Positions 1-5,371 of a DNA stretch of 6,892 nt are shown here, in pieces (within the stretch, counting starts at the first letter, position 1; each line of letters opens with the position of its first letter). The stretch spans positions 1-6,892 of the forward strand of contig JAHJEW010000103.1 in NCBI GenBank assembly GCA_018825335.1, in the 5' to 3' direction. The notes under the pieces are model-generated. The model ran no database searches and was not told the origin of the DNA. It saw only the letters and a program-made list of their open reading frames with translations. The position numbers and the translations under genes were made by a program. This DNA is from Patescibacteria group bacterium (GTDB taxonomy: Bacteria > Patescibacteriota > Gracilibacteria > UBA1369).

Positions 1-66
1 ACCCGCATGAATTACCCCTTCAACCGGGCCATCATGGAAGAAATAAAAACACTTATTGAAAGCTAA
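1..66 (+). CDS. hrcA: HrcA heat-shock repressor, C-terminal end (partial)
   Basis: The window opens inside an open frame that ends in TAA at 64-66 and gives 21 residues, TRMNYPFNRAIMEEIKTLIES. A terminal (G)P-x-RM-x-Y stretch followed by a short amphipathic helix is how HrcA proteins end, and hrcA is the usual gene before grpE. HrcA is the winged-helix repressor that binds CIRCE operators and is released when proteins unfold in the cell. A CIRCE element lies downstream at 593-619, which supports the call. grpE starts 12 nt after this stop, so the two genes are probably co-transcribed. The DNA-binding domain lies outside the window, so the identification rests on the tail and the context only. 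Confidence 0.72.
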   Translation, partial: TRMNYPFNRAIMEEIKTLIES

Positions 67-78
67 CCCAATCCAATA

Positions 79-582
79 ATGGACGATACGCAGGATAAAA
101 ACATAGACCTGGACAATTTACAGAAAGAGCTTGAACAAACAAAGCAAAAGTTGGATGAGATGACCGCGATAAGCCAACGAGCCCTGGCCGACCTGCAAAA
201 CTTCAAAAGACGAAACGAGGAGGAAAAAGCCGTTTTCATCGCATTTGCAAACGCGGCCCTCTTTACGGAACTTCTCCCCTCCATAGAAAACATCCACCGC
301 ACGCTGGATCACGAAACCAAAGACGAAGAATGGATAAAGGGAGCAGAGCAGACCATGAAGCAAATCCTGCAAATCTGCGAAAAAGCGGGCCTGAACGAAA
401 TACCCGCAAAAATCGGCGACTCGTTCGATCCAAACATTCATGAAGCGCTCCTTACCGCCCCCGGACCCAAAGACCAGATCCTGGAAGTACTGGAGAAAGG
501 CTACACTCTGGAAAACCGCGTCATAAAACCCGCCCGCGTAAAAGTCGGGAACGGTGAACCGGAAACACATGCAAGCCCTTGA
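79..582 (+). CDS. grpE: GrpE, nucleotide exchange factor of DnaK
   Basis: A protein of 167 aa, slightly short for GrpE (often 180-200). It is a homodimeric cytosolic cochaperone that opens the DnaK ATPase domain to release ADP. Residues ~8-50 form a charged heptad-like coiled coil (LQKELEQTKQKLDEM), ending in the typical ADLQNFKRR segment at 37-45. Residues ~51-105 match the four-helix-bundle region (LLPSIENIHRTL). Residues ~106-157 are the beta-wing that contacts DnaK, with the family signature FDPNIHEALL (116-125) and the conserved end ENRVIKPARVKVG (145-157). The ATG at 79 is the first in-frame start and lies 12 nt after hrcA, with no Shine-Dalgarno motif. The TGA stop (580-582) is embedded in the -35 box of the dnaK promoter. 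Identification is secure. Confidence 0.96.
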   Translation: MDDTQDKNIDLDNLQKELEQTKQKLDEMTAISQRALADLQNFKRRNEEEKAVFIAFANAALFTELLPSIENIHRTLDHETKDEEWIKGAEQTMKQILQICEKAGLNEIPAKIGDSFDPNIHEALLTAPGPKDQILEVLEKGYTLENRVIKPARVKVGNGEPETHASP

Positions 583-607
583 CTCAGCTTGTCTGGCACT
601 CTATAAT
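579..607 (+). promoter_or_regulatory. Sigma-70-type promoter of dnaK
   Basis: TTGACT (579-584) and TATAAT (602-607) are separated by exactly 17 nt, nearly the consensus for a housekeeping sigma factor. Transcription should start near 613-616, giving a leader of about 45 nt before the dnaK ATG at 659. The -35 box contains the grpE stop codon, and the -10 box sits in the CIRCE spacer. The boxes are seen directly; activity is inferred. Confidence 0.85.
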
Positions 608-619
608 TTCGAGTGCTAA
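593..619 (+). promoter_or_regulatory. CIRCE operator (HrcA binding site)
   Basis: The classical CIRCE element is TTAGCACTC-N9-GAGTGCTAA. Here the left arm is CTGGCACTC (593-601), which matches 7 of 9 positions. The spacer is exactly 9 nt (602-610), and the right arm GAGTGCTAA (611-619) is perfect. The spacer holds the -10 box TATAAT, so bound HrcA would block RNA polymerase. With the end of hrcA in the same window, this points to HrcA control of dnaK. The degenerate left arm may weaken binding. Confidence 0.88.
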
Positions 620-631
620 TTCATTATTAGC
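615..631 (+). other. Short hairpin at the 5' end of the predicted dnaK leader
   Basis: GCTAAT (615-620) and ATTAGC (626-631) are perfect inverted arms around a 5-nt loop TCATT. The left arm shares five bases with the right arm of CIRCE. With transcription starting near 613-616, the hairpin would sit at the very 5' end of the dnaK mRNA, where such stems can slow decay. It is only 6 bp and AT-rich, so it may be fortuitous. Confidence 0.35.
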
Positions 632-658
632 TATGATCAAACAATAAATTAATTTCAC

Positions 659-2581
659 ATGAGTAAAATTATCGGAATAGATTTAGGAACAACCAACTCC
701 TGCGTAGCAGTAATGGAAGGAACGGACGCGGTGGTAATCCCGAATTCTGAAGGACAACGCACAACACCATCAATAGTCGCGATTAAGGGCGATTCGCGCC
801 TGATAGGCGTGGCCGCCAAGGCCCAGTCCGTAACCAACGCCGAAAACACCATTTTTTCCGCAAAAAGATTCATTGGAAGACAATTCAAAGAATCCAAAAC
901 GGACACCGCGCGCATGCCATACAAAGTGGTTGAAGGAAAAAACGGCGAAGCGGAAATAATACTTAACGAAAAGCAGCACCGTCCAGCGGAAATATCATCA
1001 ATGGTACTGCAAAAACTGAAGGCCGACGCCGAGGCGTATCTGGGCACACCCGTAACCGAAGCCGTTATTACCGTACCGGCCTATTTTAACGATTCACAAA
1101 GACAGGCCACTAAAGACGCCGGCAAAATAGCCGGTCTTGACGTAAAACGAATTATTAACGAACCAACGGCGGCGGCACTCGCCTACGGACTGGACAAACA
1201 CAAAGGCGAAGACAAAAAAATAGCCGTTTTCGACCTTGGAGGCGGAACCTTTGACATTTCCGTACTGGAACTGGGAGAAGGTGTATTTGAAGTAATGTCC
1301 ACAAACGGAGACACTCAGCTTGGCGGGGACGACTTCGACCAGGCGATTGTGGGATGGCTTTTGGAGCAGTACAAAAAAGAAAACGGCGGTGATCTCTCCG
1401 GTGACAAAGCGGCCCTGCAAAGACTTCGCGACGCGGCGGAAAAAGCAAAAATCGAACTTTCCTCCGTACACGAAACAGAAATAAACCTTCCTTTTATTTC
1501 AATGGATCAGGGCGGCAGCGCCAAGCACTTCGTAGCCAAACTCACCCGCGCCAAAATGGAAGATCTGATTGCCTCGCACGTGGAAAAAATCGTGGAACCA
1601 TGCAAAAAAGCTATTGAAGACTCCAAAATATACTTCTCCGACCTGGACGAGGTCATTTTGGTTGGCGGATCAACCCGCATCCCATACGTACAGAACAAAG
1701 TAAAAGAAATTTTTGGCAGAGAGCCGCACCGCGGCCTAAATCCGGACGAAGTCGTGGCCCTTGGCGCCGCAATTCAGGGAGGAGTACTGCAGGGCAACAT
1801 TAAAGACGTAATTCTGCTGGACGTCACTCCCCTTTCTCTTGGCATAGAAACACTGGGTGGAGTCGCTACCAAAGTAATAGAGCGCAACACAACAATCCCG
1901 ACAACCAAATCCCAGGTATTTTCAACTGCAGCCGACAATCAGCCAAGCGTTGAAATCCATATAACACAGGGAGAAAGACCAATGTCCGCCGACAATAAAT
2001 CTCTGGGACGATTCATACTTGACGGACTCCCACCTGCGCCGCGCGGCATCCCGCAAATAGAAGTAAGTTTCGACCTTGACGCCAACGGCATCCTTAACGT
2101 CAAAGCCACGGACAAAGGAACCGGCAAATCACAGCATATTACCATAACCGGCTCCGGCAACATGAGCGATGATGAAATCGAAAAAATGCGGCAGGAAGCG
2201 GAAAAAAACGCCGAAGAAGACAAGAAAAAGAAAGAACAGGTCGAAATCCGCAACAATGCGGAAAGTCTTGTGCTTCAGTGCGAACGCACATTAAAAGACG
2301 CCGGAGACAAAGTCTCGGAAGACATAAAGAAACCCGTTCAGGAAAAAGTGGAAGCACTCAAGAAACTCCTGGCCGAGGAAAGCGCGTCGCTCGACGACAT
2401 CAAGAAAGCCCACGAAGAGTTGTCCACTGAAATCCAGAAAGTCGGCGCCGCCATGTACCAAAGCGCCCAGCAAACAGAACAGGCTTCCGCCGAACCAAAA
2501 ACCGAAGAAGCGGAAGACGTTAAAGTAAAAGACAAAGACAAACCGGTCGAAGGCGAAGTGGTGGATAAAGACGAAAAATAA
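659..2581 (+). CDS. dnaK: DnaK, Hsp70 chaperone
   Basis: A full-length 640-aa Hsp70, the ATP-driven cytosolic chaperone that binds exposed hydrophobic segments and works with DnaJ and GrpE. The ATPase domain (~1-383) shows the phosphate loop GIDLGTTNS (6-14), AYFNDSQRQATKDAG (141-155), NEPTAAALAYG (167-177), FDLGGGTFDIS (191-201) with the Thr used for autophosphorylation, and VILVGGSTRIP (332-342). The hydrophobic linker DVTPLSLGIET (388-398) is intact. The beta-sandwich substrate domain spans ~394-500, the helical lid ~501-600, and a charged tail ~601-640 ends in VEGEVVDKDEK. The tail is typical bacterial and lacks the eukaryotic EEVD. The ATG at 659 gives the canonical N-terminus, but no Shine-Dalgarno precedes it. 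Expression is probably heat-inducible through the CIRCE promoter just upstream. dnaJ does not follow; the next gene is convergent. Confidence 0.98.
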   Translation: MSKIIGIDLGTTNSCVAVMEGTDAVVIPNSEGQRTTPSIVAIKGDSRLIGVAAKAQSVTNAENTIFSAKRFIGRQFKESKTDTARMPYKVVEGKNGEAEIILNEKQHRPAEISSMVLQKLKADAEAYLGTPVTEAVITVPAYFNDSQRQATKDAGKIAGLDVKRIINEPTAAALAYGLDKHKGEDKKIAVFDLGGGTFDISVLELGEGVFEVMSTNGDTQLGGDDFDQAIVGWLLEQYKKENGGDLSGDKAALQRLRDAAEKAKIELSSVHETEINLPFISMDQGGSAKHFVAKLTRAKMEDLIASHVEKIVEPCKKAIEDSKIYFSDLDEVILVGGSTRIPYVQNKVKEIFGREPHRGLNPDEVVALGAAIQGGVLQGNIKDVILLDVTPLSLGIETLGGVATKVIERNTTIPTTKSQVFSTAADNQPSVEIHITQGERPMSADNKSLGRFILDGLPPAPRGIPQIEVSFDLDANGILNVKATDKGTGKSQHITITGSGNMSDDEIEKMRQEAEKNAEEDKKKKEQVEIRNNAESLVLQCERTLKDAGDKVSEDIKKPVQEKVEALKKLLAEESASLDDIKKAHEELSTEIQKVGAAMYQSAQQTEQASAEPKTEEAEDVKVKDKDKPVEGEVVDKDEK

Positions 2582-2596
2582 CACTCCACATTGGCG

Positions 2597-2637
2597 GCGG
2601 ATGTTCAGGGTTTTGTTATTTTCCTAAGAACATCCGC
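2597..2637. repeat. 10-bp inverted repeat at the dnaK/toxin convergence; possible weak bidirectional terminator
   Basis: GCGGATGTTC (2597-2606) and GAACATCCGC (2628-2637) are perfect inverted arms around a 21-nt loop. The structure spans the toxin stop codon (2605-2607) and begins 15 nt after the dnaK stop. On the + strand a run of seven T (2649-2655) follows about 11 nt later, too far for a textbook terminator. On the - strand a T-rich stretch follows at a similar distance. Its place between two convergent genes suggests a 3'-end or terminator role, which is inference. Confidence 0.45.
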
Positions 2638-2940
2638 GACTTCACGCATTTTTTTGGCGGAAATTTTTGCAACAATTTTTTTAATGATCGATTTTCGGAC
2701 CGACACAATTTTGCCAACCCTGACATATGAAATAACGGGAATCCGCCCTTTAACAAGATCCCCGGGAGACACCTTAACCTCATTTATACCGGATGACCTG
2801 CTGGTAATGCCGCAAAGAATAATATCTTCACCCTGAAAAGATTCGTTGGAAACAACAAGAGCCGGCCGCAGCTTAAAACGCGAAAAATCCGAATAAGGAA
2901 AAGGTACCAGAACAATATTGCCATGCTCAAGCTGGATCAT
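2605..2940 (-). CDS. PemK/MazF-family toxin, predicted mRNA endoribonuclease
   Basis: A 111-aa protein with the PemK/MazF fold pattern. It opens with HGNIVLVPFPYSD (6-18), the usual first strand and loop. Next comes KLRPALVVSN (23-32), holding the conserved Arg-Pro, with Arg25 likely matching the catalytic Arg of MazF. ITSRSS (45-50) supplies the conserved Thr/Ser, and SYVRVGKIVSV (71-81) is the late-strand motif. Known members are ribosome-independent RNases that cut mRNA at short sequences and are neutralised by a partner. The ATG overlaps the antitoxin stop as ATGA (2937-2940), implying translational coupling. An AAAGG directly abuts the ATG, too close for a normal Shine-Dalgarno. The C-terminal tail (~86-111) is Lys-rich. 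The gene looks intact, so an active toxin is likely. Cleavage specificity cannot be read from the sequence. Confidence 0.9.
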   Translation of the reverse strand: MIQLEHGNIVLVPFPYSDFSRFKLRPALVVSNESFQGEDIILCGITSRSSGINEVKVSPGDLVKGRIPVISYVRVGKIVSVRKSIIKKIVAKISAKKMREVADVLRKITKP

Positions 2941-3200
2941 CCTTTCTTATTATAAAATTCGTCATATATATCATCTTCCTTATTAGCCCACAGCTCGGCA
3001 AAACTCTTTTCCGAAAGAAGATGAAAATTGTTCATTTCTTGTTCCGCGGAAGCATAAACCACAAAAGGTATACCTTTACCGGCAACAACCCTCTTAAGAT
3101 ACATTTTAATCGCAGTACTCATATCAATCCCAAGCTTATCAAATATTTTTTTGGCTTCATTTTTTGTATTTTCATCGATTCTGATCTGTATTGTAGTCAT
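2937..3200 (-). CDS. RelB/DinJ-family ribbon-helix-helix antitoxin
   Basis: An 87-aa protein with a RelB/DinJ N-terminus: a beta-strand TTIQIRID (2-9) that would pair in a dimer and enter the DNA major groove, then helix ENTKNEAKKIFDKLG (10-24), then IDMSTAIKMYLKRVV (25-39) and GKGIPF (41-46). The last block closely follows the DinJ pattern LGLTMSTAIN-x-FL-x-x-VV-x-x-x-GIPF. Residues ~50-87 are acidic and aromatic, and would be the flexible segment that wraps the toxin. It is the first gene of the operon and overlaps the toxin gene by 4 nt. By family precedent it should repress its own promoter; palindromes lie upstream. DinJ proteins usually pair with RelE/YafQ-fold toxins, so the PemK partner is unusual. 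The coding sequence is visibly richer in A+T than dnaK, compatible with separate acquisition. Confidence 0.9.
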   Translation of the reverse strand: MTTIQIRIDENTKNEAKKIFDKLGIDMSTAIKMYLKRVVAGKGIPFVVYASAEQEMNNFHLLSEKSFAELWANKEDDIYDEFYNKKG

Positions 3201-3206
3201 AAGTAA

Positions 3207-3220
3207 TTAACAATTGATAA
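3207..3220. repeat. Imperfect palindrome just upstream of the antitoxin start
   Basis: The sequence TTA-A-CAATTG-A-TAA is symmetric at 12 of 14 positions around the CAATTG core and lies 7 nt before the antitoxin ATG. It would fall in the operon leader, where an autoregulating antitoxin could bind. It is short and AT-rich, so chance is possible. Confidence 0.3.
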
Positions 3221-3246
3221 TGTGAAAATAAATAAATCTTAAACAA

Positions 3247-3276
3247 AGGATAGTTCACCCGTAATGACAATGTCAA
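3247..3276 (-). promoter_or_regulatory. Probable promoter of the toxin-antitoxin operon
   Basis: Read on the - strand, TTGACA (3276-3271), a perfect -35 box, is followed after 18 nt by TATCCT (3252-3247), a moderate -10 box. Transcription would start near 3240, leaving about 40 nt of AT-rich leader before the antitoxin ATG. The -35 box overlaps an 11-bp palindrome, as expected for a self-repressed module. A second weaker pair (TTGTTT, 18 nt, CATTAT) lies closer to the gene and cannot be excluded. Confidence 0.55.
3265..3275. promoter_or_regulatory. 11-bp palindrome over the -35 box; candidate antitoxin operator
   Basis: TGACA-A-TGTCA is a perfect palindrome around one central base and covers most of the TTGACA -35 box on the - strand. 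Ribbon-helix-helix antitoxins bind small palindromes in their own promoters, so this is the best operator candidate. Flanking TAATGTG (3218-3224) and CACATTA (3279-3285) are inverted copies of each other and could be further half-sites. Confidence 0.4.
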
Positions 3277-3317
3277 TACACATTAAGAAGCAGCCCTTGT
3301 AATTCCGGCAACAAAAC

Positions 3318-3336
3318 AAGTAGATTAAATCTACTT
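3318..3336. promoter_or_regulatory. Perfect 19-bp palindrome ahead of the HAD phosphatase gene; candidate operator
   Basis: AAGTAGATT (3318-3326), one central A (3327) and AATCTACTT (3328-3336) form a perfect inverted repeat with 9-bp arms, ending 12 nt before the HAD ATG. The one-base centre makes it unsuitable as an RNA hairpin terminator but well suited to a dimeric DNA-binding protein. A weak promoter can be drawn with TTGTAA (3297-3302), 18 nt, TAGATT (3321-3326), which would put the -10 box inside the palindrome. The regulator is unknown. Confidence 0.55.
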
Positions 3337-3348
3337 TAATCAAACATA

Positions 3349-4062
3349 ATGCAAACTCTCTTTTTCGATCTGGACGACACCATACTTAGGTACGATTCGG
3401 TTGCGGACAGAGCCTGGGAGGAAGCCTGCGAAAAATACATTAAATATTTTTCACGGATTTCAACAAAAGAGCTGAAAGAAGCCATTCTTGAATCAAGCAC
3501 ATGGTACTGGTCCGATCCGGTCCGGCACCAAAAAGGCAGATTGAACCTTAAAAAAGCCCGACGCGACGTGGTAAAAGCGACTTTTCAAAAACTCAAAGAA
3601 AACAATCTTAAAAGCAACCCAACGGAAATATCCAATGAAATCGCCGATCACTTCAGCGTAAGACGCGAAGAATTAATGGAACCTTTTCCACGCGCCATAG
3701 AAACTTTGCAAACCCTTAAAAAAAGAGGCACGCGCATGGCCCTGCTCACCAATGGAGAAAAACAAAGCCAACAAAACAAAATCGACCGCTATGATCTGGA
3801 AAAATATTTTGACATAATTCTGATTGAAGGCGCTCTGGGGTTCGGCAAACCGGATGAACGGGTGTTTAAAAAAGCCCTAAGCCATTTCAAAATTAAACCG
3901 TCCGAGGCCCAAATGATAGGAGACAACCTGGAAGCCGACATTTACGGCGCGCAGCAACTTGGGATCAAAGCCGTCTGGAACGACTGGGCCCGCGCGGGCC
4001 TCCCCCAGAGCGCCCCCGCCGTGCCGGACAGAACGATTTCACGAATCGCGGAACTTATTTAG
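3349..4062 (+). CDS. HAD-superfamily hydrolase (subfamily IA phosphatase)
   Basis: A 237-aa cytosolic haloacid-dehalogenase-fold hydrolase, probably a phosphatase on a small phosphorylated metabolite. Motif I is FFDLDDT (5-11), with Asp7 the nucleophile and Asp9 the acid/base. Motif II is ALLTNG (131-136), motif III is Lys167 in GFGKPDE (164-170), and motif IV is MIGDNLEADI (189-198), which binds magnesium. The helical insert between motifs I and II (~15-110) is the C1 cap of subfamily IA. The overall pattern resembles the YjjG / N-acylneuraminate-9-phosphatase group, but the substrate cannot be assigned. All catalytic residues are present. The ATG at 3349 lies 12 nt after a 19-bp palindrome and has no Shine-Dalgarno. 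The gene is divergent from the toxin-antitoxin operon and ends in a strong hairpin. It is probably a single-gene transcript. Confidence 0.92.
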   Translation: MQTLFFDLDDTILRYDSVADRAWEEACEKYIKYFSRISTKELKEAILESSTWYWSDPVRHQKGRLNLKKARRDVVKATFQKLKENNLKSNPTEISNEIADHFSVRREELMEPFPRAIETLQTLKKRGTRMALLTNGEKQSQQNKIDRYDLEKYFDIILIEGALGFGKPDERVFKKALSHFKIKPSEAQMIGDNLEADIYGAQQLGIKAVWNDWARAGLPQSAPAVPDRTISRIAELI

Positions 4063-4067
4063 AAAAT

Positions 4068-4091
4068 ATCCTGCGGCCAAGGCCGCAGGAT
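4068..4091. terminator. Bidirectional Rho-independent terminator between HAD and SIMPL genes
   Basis: ATCCTGCGGCC (4068-4078) and GGCCGCAGGAT (4081-4091) are perfect 11-bp arms separated by AA, so the real loop opens a pair or two. Outer AT-rich arms GAAAAT (4062-4067) and ATTTTC (4097-4102) extend it. U-rich tracts follow on both sides: ATTTTCTATT on the + strand, ATTTTCTAAAT on the - strand. It starts 5 nt after the HAD stop and lies 10 nt beyond the SIMPL stop, so it can serve both convergent genes. Confidence 0.85.
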
Positions 4092-4101
4092 TAAAAATTT
4101 T

Positions 4102-4872
4102 CTATTCAATCTCGTAAGTCACGCTTACCGTAACATTAACCTGTTCACTGCCGGGCTCGATTGACGGAGCAACAGCCGCTTCCATCGTCAAAGCACCACC
4201 ATAAGCCCTATCGTAAACCGGAACAGGAGGGTACGCTCCGGACTCGCTGAAAGTAACAACCCTGCCAAGTTTCACACCCGCATCTTTCGCCATTTCTTCG
4301 GCCTTTTCACGCGCATCCTTAAAAGCATCTGAACGTGCCTGTGCGCGCAGCTCACCGTCATCATCAATTTCAAAAGAAAGCTGGCCAGTCTGGTTCACAC
4401 CAGCTTTCACCGCGCCGTCAAGGACATCCTCAACCTTTGTAAGATCGCGAACTTTTACGCGGACATTCTGATTGAGCGAATAGCCCACAATTTGCGGCTT
4501 GCCGCCATCCTGCGGATAACGATAATCGGGATTCAGCCAATAATTTGTTGTTTTAATATCATCTTCGGAAATTCCAAGCCCTTTCAACAATTTTACAACA
4601 TTATTCATCTGCTCATTTCCGCGGGAAGTCACATCCTTAACCGTTTTTCCCTGCGTAACTACTGCAAGATTAACAAGCGCCATGTCCGGTTTGGCAGTAA
4701 GCTCGCCCTCACCCGTAACAGTTATCTCACGAGCATAGGGCTGCTGCGTAACCTGAAACTTAATATCCCCGAATGGAGAGGGTTTTACCATAACCCAAAG
4801 AAGAAATACGGAAAAAACAATAAAGAAAATGCCCGCTCCGATATAACGAAAATATTTTGCTTTGAATTGCAT
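4102..4872 (-). CDS. SIMPL-domain (DUF541, YggE-like) protein with N-terminal membrane anchor
   Basis: A 256-aa protein. Residues ~10-30 (IGAGIFFIVFSVFLLWVMV) form one hydrophobic helix after a basic N-terminus, so it is probably an uncleaved anchor or signal peptide with the domain outside the membrane. The SIMPL domain begins at REITVTGEGELTAKPDMALV (48-67), whose ITVTGEGE..AKPD pattern is the family hallmark. It continues through GISEDDIKTTNYWLNPDY (100-117), GYSLNQNVRVKVRDLTKV (130-147), the helix DAFKDAREKAEEMAKDAGVKLG (182-203) and the final strand VNVTVSVTYEIE (245-256). Family members form ring-like assemblies (BP26) and have been linked to oxidative stress, but their biochemical role is unclear. 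The ATG follows an A/T-rich stretch without Shine-Dalgarno. The gene has no co-directional neighbour and shares its terminator with the HAD gene. Confidence 0.92.
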   Translation of the reverse strand: MQFKAKYFRYIGAGIFFIVFSVFLLWVMVKPSPFGDIKFQVTQQPYAREITVTGEGELTAKPDMALVNLAVVTQGKTVKDVTSRGNEQMNNVVKLLKGLGISEDDIKTTNYWLNPDYRYPQDGGKPQIVGYSLNQNVRVKVRDLTKVEDVLDGAVKAGVNQTGQLSFEIDDDGELRAQARSDAFKDAREKAEEMAKDAGVKLGRVVTFSESGAYPPVPVYDRAYGGALTMEAAVAPSIEPGSEQVNVTVSVTYEIE

Positions 4873-4935
4873 AAAAAAAAAATTAATAAATGTTAACTAT
4901 TTATGCTAATATTACCACGAAAAATTAATTACACA

Positions 4936-4957
4936 TCCGCGCACTTAACCGCGCGGA
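4936..4957. repeat. GC-rich stem-loop in the divergent SIMPL / membrane-protein intergenic region
   Basis: TCCGCGC (4936-4942) and GCGCGGA (4951-4957) are perfect 7-bp arms around an 8-nt loop ACTTAACC, standing out in an otherwise very AT-rich 112-nt gap. It lies 63 nt from the SIMPL start and 27 nt from the membrane-protein start. No T-run follows directly on the + strand, so a terminator is unlikely. An operator or leader hairpin is possible. I found no convincing promoter here; TTAACC-N18-CATAAA (4945-4974, +) is the best weak candidate. Confidence 0.4.
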
Positions 4958-4984
4958 CAAATTTATTCCATAAACATATCGCCC

Positions 4985-5371
4985 ATGCAAACATCATTAT
5001 TTCTGGCGCAGGTCTTTGGCCTTGCGTACACGATAATCGGTCTTGGAATTATTTTTAACAACAAACACTACACAAAGATGATCGAAGAGCTGCGCACATC
5101 TGCACACTATTCGTACCTTGGTGGCGTGGCGGCATTTGTTGTTGGATTCGCAATAATCACCTATCACAACATCTGGATCAGCGGATGGGAAGTTATAATT
5201 ACAATCCTGGGATGGGCAGCCCTTATAAAGGGAATTCTACTACTTGCGCTCCCTCAATATATAATTGACCTTTCAATTAAAATTACCAAAACAAAGAACC
5301 TGCTGACAGCATTTGGAGGACTTGCACTGATCATAGGATTGGTTCTGGTTTATTTCGGATTCTTCGCCTAG
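4985..5371 (+). CDS. Small four-helix integral membrane protein, function unknown
   Basis: A 128-aa protein made almost entirely of hydrophobic segments at ~5-24, 43-60, 68-89 and 106-127, which suggests four membrane helices. The only sizeable polar parts are NNKHYTKMIEELRTSAH (25-41) and SIKITKTKN (97-105). The third helix carries GWEVIITILGWAALIKGIL (67-85), with Gly and Trp at helix positions and a Pro just after at 90. This recalls uncharacterised small membrane proteins annotated as hypothetical in many bacteria, but I cannot name a family. The ATG at 4985 is preceded by CATATCGCCC, without Shine-Dalgarno. The stop codon TAG (5369-5371) overlaps the stop of the convergent permease. Its likely terminator is at 5458-5488, inside the permease gene. 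Coding is supported by length, the coherent helix pattern and flush packing with its neighbour. Confidence 0.8.
   Translation: MQTSLFLAQVFGLAYTIIGLGIIFNNKHYTKMIEELRTSAHYSYLGGVAAFVVGFAIITYHNIWISGWEVIITILGWAALIKGILLLALPQYIIDLSIKITKTKNLLTAFGGLALIIGLVLVYFGFFA

Noticed and set aside
118..570. A 150-aa - strand frame opposite grpE, and similar long antisense frames over dnaK (for example 1094-1471)
   Set aside because: They are shadows of codon bias in grpE and dnaK; their Phe/Cys-rich translations show no domain pattern.
2591..2836. An 81-aa + strand frame directly after dnaK
   Set aside because: It is antisense to the PemK/MazF toxin, whose motifs are clear; it has no recognisable features and contains the 10-bp inverted repeat.
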